Shown here in pieces: positions 26,901 to 35,900 of a stretch of DNA of 64,000 nt. The notes under the pieces are model-generated. The model was not told where the DNA came from, did no database searches, and saw nothing but the letters and a program-made list of their open reading frames with translations. The position numbers and the translations under genes are program-made. Numbering within the stretch: the first letter of the stretch is position 1; each line of letters opens with the position of its first letter. The stretch lies in contig JASFXZ010000012.1 in assembly GCA_032209605.1 (NCBI GenBank), positions 2,418,001 to 2,482,000 on the forward strand, read 5' to 3'. The DNA comes from Mactromeris polynyma (lineage: Eukaryota > Mollusca > Bivalvia > Venerida > Mactridae).

Positions 26901-29900
26901 GAATGACGTAGGGGTGAAAACTAAAAGTTGCACCACGTCATCAACAATATCAATGATCTGACTGCTGCCTTAATTCACGAGTGGAATGCCATCCCCGCCG
27001 ACATGGTTAAAGACGTTACGTCAGGTCAATGCGGTCAAGAATACTTGCGTTGATTCGTAGGAGAGGAGGACATAACAGATACTGATATCAGAGGGTCAAC
27101 ACATTTAGAATAAAAAGTGTGCAACTTTTACTTTTCACCCCTAAGTCAGTGCACAGTTTCTTTTTGGTGTCAGTATAGATGAATAATGGCTATAAAACTG
27201 CAGAACAAACCATGTATCTCTATAGTCTACCAGTTATAAGAAATCCTTACAAGAAAACAAGATTGTTATAATATTACATTGTTAACCTATATCAATGTAT
27301 TGAACAATTAATAATGAAAAAAAAATTCTCAAATTAAATGTACATATTCTACATGATAAAAAATTGAATAAAATTTACTCTGTATATCTCTATGCGTATG
27401 ATTGCTGAATCTTACAGCCATTTTTTTCAGTTTTAGGGGATGTATGGCGGGTCCATTTGATAGGGGAAATTTGTGATCATAATTCATAAAATTTGGGTAT
27501 TTATAAGGCTAAAAGTTTTAATAATGTTACTGAAAGGGAAAACAATATACTGTTTTCTGATGGGAATGGGGCCCAATATCCATTAGGTAGCCAGCACGAT
27601 AAAATTCAACGTACATGTAATACTTGCAAGCCTGTCGGACTGGCAATCAAATGATTGATAACAAGATTTGTTAAATAATTAAACGTTAAGATCAACTCAC
27701 CTGCACACACATTGATTAGAAGTGAAGGCGGTAAATTAAAACCTGTCCTATCATAGTCCAGGTTGAACTGTAGTCATACATGCATGCTTTGAAATTAAAA
27801 TTGATTGACACAGTGCAATACTTGTACAATCTAGGGTTGACAAGTCTTTACAGAACACAAACAAAATTTGTCTGCCCCAGTCTTTCTGCGCTTTCAGCGC
27901 TTTGATTTACTTGGTTATGACCCTTTGTTGTTCTTCTACATAAAGTTGATATGGAGAAGTTGTCTGCTCTTCATCTCCAATACCACTGATTAGATTTTAA
28001 CAAAACTTCACAGGATTTTTCGGTATCGAGTCTAGTTGTGCTTCAAGTCAACATGTTTTGGTCAGATGTTTTTGACTGAGTTGCAATGTTTGCAGTATTT
28101 TTACTTTTAATCCTATAAATTGATTTTGGGGGACATATATTGACGTATTTAAATACATGCATTATTACTGAGACTAAAGGAATAATAGGGGTGATAATAT
28201 AAAATGATATGTATAAATATAACGATAAATCTAATTTCCAAGTATTTCTAATACTTCTAAAACGTATTTAAGTATAATTATTGAAATTTGGCTGAAAAAT
28301 GCATACAAAGAAGTAAACATATATATATCAAACTGATTACGTTGATTAAATTGTCTTTAATTACTTTTAAAGCTATATTATATGTTCAGTCATTTAACAA
28401 ACTTTTATCGGAGCCTCCTTTGATTTTAATTTCAAAAGTAAAAGTTTGCATTGTTTGTTGAGGTATGAAATTATACATTGTTCTCTCAAACTATTTATTT
28501 AATTAGACATTGTATAATTCTATTTTAACAAGCCATACTTCATCGTCACTTCTTATTTGCCTTAGAGTGGGGGCATAAAAATGTTTATATACACTGCTCA
28601 TTACTATAATCAGTTACTTAGCTGTGACATTAAACTAGATGTTGTTGTTCAAACAGAAATAAGGAGATTTATTCAAATATAACTTACACATGGTGGTTGA
28701 AACATGGTAATAATTGGGCATTATTTTTTACCATGCTGAGTAGTGCTATGTGTATCATATACATCACAGGTATATGAAATCATCAATTTATTTCTTTGTT
28801 ATTTGCTTGACTAGGGATCATAAAATTATTCATCTAATCTGAAAATATTGACTTTTATCACCAATATTGAAAGGATGTACCTTAGAGTCCCACTGGATCA
28901 GAGTCTGTTGATAAGGAGACTAGAGATGCTTGATTTAGGGAGGCGCAGTGGTTGTTAAATCACACTGTTTTTTTAACATGAAGATAAAGGAATTTTGATC
29001 TATAAATTAACAATCTGAGTTTAGAATAAACATCATATTAATAATGTAATTCACAAAAATTTGATTATACTGAAAGTGGGGGTGAAAAGTCTAGGGTCTA
29101 AATGACTTTGGTGTGGAATGTCTGGAATTCAGCGCTTATAATGGTATGAGCAAACTTCTTCTGCAATATGTTTTCTCATTTATAACCCTATTACACAGCA
29201 CCCATCCCCCTTCAGGCATTTAAGGCTCAACCACCGTGGGCGGCTGTCTTACTCCACACCACAACACTCTTCCTCATTTAAGCATTAAGACTCAACCACT
29301 GTGGGCTGGCAAACACCGTTGCCACCTTTAAGTAATTCAATAGGAAAAACTGGACCCAATATTAGACTTGAACCAAAGACCTCCTAAATACTAGTATGGC
29401 TTACCAGGTTGTAAGGTGGCAGTATTTGAGACCATTTAAGTAATTCCAAGGGGAAAAACTGCACCAAATATTGGACTTGAACTGAAGACCTCCTAAATAC
29501 AAGTACGGCTTACCAGGTTGCCGCCTAACCCCACACCACTTCAATTCTCTATCTTCCAGCATTTGAGGCTCAATCGTCAAACACCCCTGCCACATATAAG
29601 TAATTCTAGGAGAAAACATGTACCCAATGTAGGGCTTGAAAAGGTTTTCACACACATCAATTACATGATACAAATGTAATGACTCTTTTTCTGCTATCAC
29701 TTTATCATTTCAGGTTTTCATGATATATTCACAAGATGCTTCATAAAAGTCACCTCGGGTACAACAAGAAATAGGCTGTAAATTTACAAACAGTGGTCAA
29801 CAAGTCATAAAATACTTCTTGGAAAATACTCTTGAAGTTTTCCTTGTACATTTTAAATCCAATTACCATTTTGTTACTGAAATAATTACAATATGTGATT

Positions 29901-32900
29901 GACTAAGTAAACAATTGTGTAGTACATAAACTAGTTGACAGTTTTCTATCAATCTTGAAATTTAGGATTTGAAATGCAGTTCTATTTGAATAAAATTGTA
30001 ATCACTGGTATATAATGTGTGTATTGTTTTTTTCAACTTGGTTATCTAGATATGGCACTATCTATATACTGATCACAAGTGCCAAGCTGTTGTTTCATCT
30101 AGGTTTGTATGTGCATGCTTTTGAGGAAAAATTATCAGGTTGGGAAAAGTACCATTTGTAGAGACTTATGATTTTTTCAACAAGCTTTGTAATACTACAG
30201 TTAAACACATAAAACAAGCAGCTAACCAAAGGATTGATAATAGTGGTTGCTTATATCACAGACGGCTGCAAATGTTGGGTTGAAATCCAAACAAAATGTG
30301 TCTCTACATTCTCAGTATACAACTCATGACATGACATTATGAGAAAGAGCATATTGTATCAATATTATTGGTATCTATTCAAAGCTGGATGGACTGAGGT
30401 GTGACAGACATAGATAAAACACACAGTAATGACTCTGAATGTATTTGTTTTACATACTTATAAAAAAATAACATGCAGTTATATAATTAATATTTTTGTA
30501 CTATTTAAATGCTTCATTAATTATCTCAGACCAATAATTTGAAAACGGTCAAGTCATTTTCTACAAAATTATCTTTCTCATATTTCTGTTTTAATTAGTT
30601 ATTAAATTATTAATTTTACAATAAAGGTTTATATATAAATCAATAATAACATCAAAAATTACTGGCATTAAAATTTGACGCAATAATTTTGGCAATATAG
30701 GTCAACTTTTTAACTTTGACTACCTCATTTTTGCTCAACTTTGATCACCGTGCAACCTCCATTTGCTGCATTCTGCAGCAACTTTTGTACTTGTATACAC
30801 AATATGCTTCAAATCTCAATTGTTTGGTCGACGGTTGAAACTTTGTGTACAATTCTTTCCATAAAACAGAAATTGGCTGGTGTAATTATGTATTATATGA
30901 CAATTCCTGATCTCATTACCTTTTCTACAATAGATGTATAACATAGATGTCTGTGAATTCGTTTTCATAGTCTTCTAACTTATTTTAAAAATCTGAAAAT
31001 TTATCCAAAAGTTGTTGGCTGGTCTAGAGATGAAATTCAATGTTGATGTGTTCCATGTAGCTAATTGTCTGATTAATTTGTTATTATAATGAGACTTCAG
31101 TAGCTACCTCGAGCCAGAGGTTGACTTTAATTTTGATCTAAACCCAGACCATGACAATTAAATGTAACTAGGTGCAAATGTTGACAATAAGATGTAAGAT
31201 GTTTGTTAAACCAATATTATTTGACGTTGTCAACGAAGTAGTAGACCAAGTATGCTCACACAAAATAAAGAAACACGATGGACATAAAGTCGGTGAGGTT
31301 ACACGTTGTGGAAAGAGTCATTAGCGTAGTTATAAATATTTGATGGAACTGACTGAGAGAAATGTCTGAGATGTGAATATTGTAAAAAATACAAAATGAA
31401 AACTATATGGTCATATTATAAGGGCCATCAAATGTTCAAGACTAGTTATAACTCCAAAGAATGAATGGAATTGATATTGAATACAAAAATCTGAGCAGAA
31501 CAACTGTTGGTGAAATTCAGCAGTGTATTTCAAAAAAATTGAAACGAGAGGGCCATGGTGGCCCTTTAACGCTCCCAATAGCTAAAAAATCTGTTGTTGA
31601 TGAAATTAATAGATCTGAGTTCTTTGCATTGATGCTGGATGAAAGCACTGATATTTCTGTTGAGAAACATCTGGCTATTTGTATCAGGTATGTTAAAATG
31701 GGGATACTGTCACAAAGTTCATGGCAAATTTCTTATGGTTGTGCCACTACTTTCGTAAATGCTACATGTGCAAGTATCGCAAAACATGCCACAGATGGTG
31801 CAAATCCAAATAATCTGAACAATCTTCAGTTTAGTTTCCACTATATACATATAGGAAAATCTGTTTTTTCACAGATCCAAATAATTTGAACAATCACTTT
31901 GTTGTTTTTGATCAACCGCAATGCCTTGTGGTTTCAAAGAAGTTTTTAAACATTTGTTGACGGAATGTACGGATGAAGACTGAATCAACTTAATTGACAA
32001 TCACCTTGAAAAGAAACATAAAAATTAGGAATTTCAATGAATCTTTATATGGTTTTTTTTAGGAGTTTTGACACGTTATTTAAATTAGGATATTTTAGGG
32101 TTGCTGGAAAGTCTATACTGTGTAGAATTGTCTGAAAGTAAATAGATCTTCTCTGAAAATTTAAAATTTACTGAATATTACAATGTGTGAACCAGAAGTT
32201 AATAACTTTAATTGTGTACCACAGGGCTCGCGCTGGCATTCGCCAATTGAGCCAATGGCTCAAGAAAACAAAAATTGGCTCAAGAAAAATCAAATTGGCT
32301 CAAATCGTCGAAAAGTACCGTTGGCGAATGTTATATTCCACTCAATTTCGATGGTAAATGCAGTTAAAAGCTGCCGAGACCAGTTCTCAATGTCTGTGTA
32401 TAAACTCGCGTACATATTAAAGGGCCCCAATTGATTTCCTGTCTATGACACGTTTGTGTATAATGACATAATTATACACACGTTTACCAAAAACAATCGG
32501 AGGTGGAGCTTGTCGCCTGTCACAAAATCTCCTTTCAACCAATCAAATCACGTCCCGCGTACCCGACACGTGATAGACGTGTGAAGCGCATAATAATAAC
32601 AACACTCCAGAGAACTAAATTGGTCAAACACGAATACGCCGAAATAACGATTGATTAGACCAGTCAATGCGAATGACCATCGGACAGTCGGACATGTCCG
32701 GTATATTTTCATTTTGACCAATGGAATTTCTGTTTTTGACAGACAAATTGTCAGGTGAACAATTTCAGTCAGCACCGTTTATTTTCGGAAAATGGCTGAA
32801 GAAAAATCAAAAAGTCGAAAAGCTGTCCCGTCGAAAAGTTTGAATTTCTAAATTTACCGTTGGCAAATGGTTTATTCCACTCAATTTTGATGATAAATGC

Positions 32901-35900
32901 GGTTAAAAGCGGCTGAGACAGGTTCTCAATGTCTGTGAGAACCATGCAATCACTTTCGTTTTCGTGTCTAGTATACGATAAAATCCGTACCGTACGGTCC
33001 GTAATGCCGCCCGCTTCGAATTTTACGAAGAATGAAAATTATTATGATAAATTCAGATAACTGTTATTTTTGCCTGCATAAACTGATGATTTATGTCTCA
33101 AACTCTGTGCTATGACTATTCACATATAATTTACATCACTGTATGTTTAGTTTATGTTTCATTTGTGGCCTAGTTTTTATGTACACCTGAGTGTTTGAAA
33201 AATATATTGCTTCTTGAACTGACTGTGACTTGTGTTTGGGAGTATACATTGTCTTCTTTTTTCAATTTGATTAATGAGTACTTGATAATGAGATCAGGGG
33301 TTCCATTTGACCCGGGACTACGGGTTTTGACCCGGGTGTTTTCAAAAAGACGTCGAAATGACCCGTAGTAATTTCAGTCTGTGCATCAGCGTGACCCGGG
33401 GCAATTTTAATATATTGACTTCCGTGCGTCATCAATTTTCAATCCTATGAAGTCATTACACAGAATGGCATTTCTATCACAGCAAGACGTCGGAACAGCA
33501 GACATTCTAATTGTATAAACCGTATATTCAGTATCGATCGATAACATAAACAACAGGCTGTCAAAATTTAAGCTCCGCCTTCCGCACCATATATGTAAAG
33601 CGACATTTGATGGTTGACCAATGAGCGCTACGCTGTGTTAAGGATATCATTTATGCGAGTATTTGTAACCATGTATGCACGCGTGTTGATGACAATACAG
33701 GTGACGAGTAAAGTCTGTCATAAATCGATAAACCAAAGCGACCCGTCAAAGGTGTGAACGGTAGTACAAACGTTTTGGTAGTTTTAATTGGAGACAGAAA
33801 ACTGTTGTCTTTCATCGTAGACACGAGTAGAAAATTTATTTGTTCTCAAGGGCCCTTCTTACGCATATATAAAATTAAAACTGCGAAAAATACACGGTAA
33901 CATTTAATTAGTCTGTCATAGATCGATAAAACAAAGCGACCCGTGAAATGTGTGAACGGACGTTCGAAAGTTTTGTTGTTACAACAGTTATAAATGGAGA
34001 CGGTCGTCTTTCATCGTAGACACTAGTAGAATTATTTTTGTTATCAATGGCCTTTCTCACGCATATATAAAACTGTGAAAAATACCCGGTAAGTAACATT
34101 TAATTATTACGATCTATGCCCGTACTTCTTGAATTAAAATACAACACTTAATGTTCGTTCTTCGGAGGATAAAGTTGAATTAACGATTGTACAATGCAAA
34201 CTAGCCTGCGTAGTGGATGAACGGGAATATCCATGCAATCACTTTCGTTTTCGGGTCTAGTATACGATAAAATCCGTACCGTACGGTCCATGATGTCGCC
34301 CGCTCCGTCTTTTACGAGAAATGAATATTATAATAGTCAATTCAGATCAGTTTTATAAATGCCGTTCGTTGTGTACCCACCGTTATTGTTTATATTGTAC
34401 CTGTTCTATATTTTTATGGATATGCCAAATCAATATTTTTTTAATGATGACCTCACATGTATATTTTATTAACATACTTGGTACATACATGCTGTTGGTT
34501 GCATAGCACATATAAATAGCACAGACAATCAGTATATACAAAACATGTTGAGCATTCGATCCATCAACATCGTAAAAATGGATGACCCCTGAAGTCTTGA
34601 AAATGACCCTCCAAATTTCAGGCCCAAGGGTCAGTGACCCTTGACTTTTGGAGACTAGTGGAACCCCTGGAGATGTATTGTTTAAACTTTAATTACAAGA
34701 ATAAAATAACTAAGTTCTAAATAAAATAACTGCTACAGTGAATCATCCTACAAGCCCTATTAGAAATGATTTGTAGACTAAAGTAATTACAAAAAACCAC
34801 TAAACAAAGTCCTATGCCATGGAATATAAGGGGGGGGGGGGGGGGGGCTCAAGAAAAAAAACCCAGCGCTAGCCCTGTACCAGCTTGCAAACTATGGCTG
34901 GCAAAGAAACGAAGGAAGGGCATAATAATTCAAGACTGTGAGCCTAGAAAAATGGTGAAGAAAGCCTGTTAAATGAATATCTAGAAATATACAAACTACT
35001 AACATGTTATAATGTAAATTATGATTAATTGTGAAAACCATACACTGCTCATTACTAATTAGTTCTTTAAGAGTTGCAGACAGCAACATGTGTGCAAGAA
35101 GCAACTAGTGTGTTCATTTAAGAGTTACATTTGATAAATACTGATAGTGCAAATCAAGAGTTGGTCTAATAAATTCAAGGTAAGCCATTAGAATTACTTT
35201 AACAACAATTTTCCATGTTTCACTCAATTATTATAAACTTACTGAGTGAAAATCACCAAATAATTCTTGGATTATACTATTTCACTCAATCATTTTAATT
35301 TATCAGGAGCACTGAATGCAGGGGTGCCAGGGAAATCATCAAAATAAGGCTGGGGTCTGGGAGTACTCCCCTTCATTATGATCATTCATACAAGTAGACA
35401 ATGCTCAATTTACCAAGTAATTATACCAGCTCCTGGCTCTTATTGACCACCTGCTGAATGTTACACTTTATGTCCCTCCATCATTCTTCAAATGGCGGGG
35501 CATAATTAGAACTCCCACAGACTTCCTTGCAAGACTTCTTAACAAAGTTTGATTGACATGCTTGCAGTTCTTTGAGGAAAATACACTAAGTATGACAAGA
35601 ATGATATTCTACCTACCTAGAAGAATAGCTCGTACTAGGGTAAATGTGTCATTGCGTCCTTTCAACATCTTGCGTTCTATCATCTGGCAAAGCTGAAAAT
35701 AAACAATAGCGCAACTATTACCTTCTTGAGAGGGAACCGTTACCTTTCCTAAAATGGTCCAAAAACAACACTGAACTGTACATTATGATATTCATACTAA
35801 ATGTATGACCAATTCTACCTGTAAACAAAATTTTATTAACAGCTAACTGGAGACTTTAGTCAAGTGAAGAAAAACAAACATACCTCACTATTACTAACTG

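Larger units (their letters stand above)
32222..34877. mobile_element. 2.66-kb non-autonomous CAGGG-ended transposon (copy A2)
   Basis: Terminal inverted repeats CAGGGCTCGCGCTGG at 32222 and CCAGCGCTAGCCCTG ending at 34877, with the 5-bp duplication TACCA on both sides (32217-32221, 34878-34882). The interior is made of 'aattggctcaag' repeats and sequence shared with elements at 1.65-4.35 kb, 16.4-17.8 kb and 10.5-11.5 kb; no transposase frame is seen. A second transposon (33295-34669) is nested in it, so the element itself is about 1.28 kb. The CAGGG ends suggest hAT, although 5 bp is short for that superfamily. Confidence 0.8.

Noticed and set aside
34831..34848. A G-quadruplex regulatory element
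   Set aside because: It is a single homopolymer run in a transposon, more likely slippage or sequencing noise.
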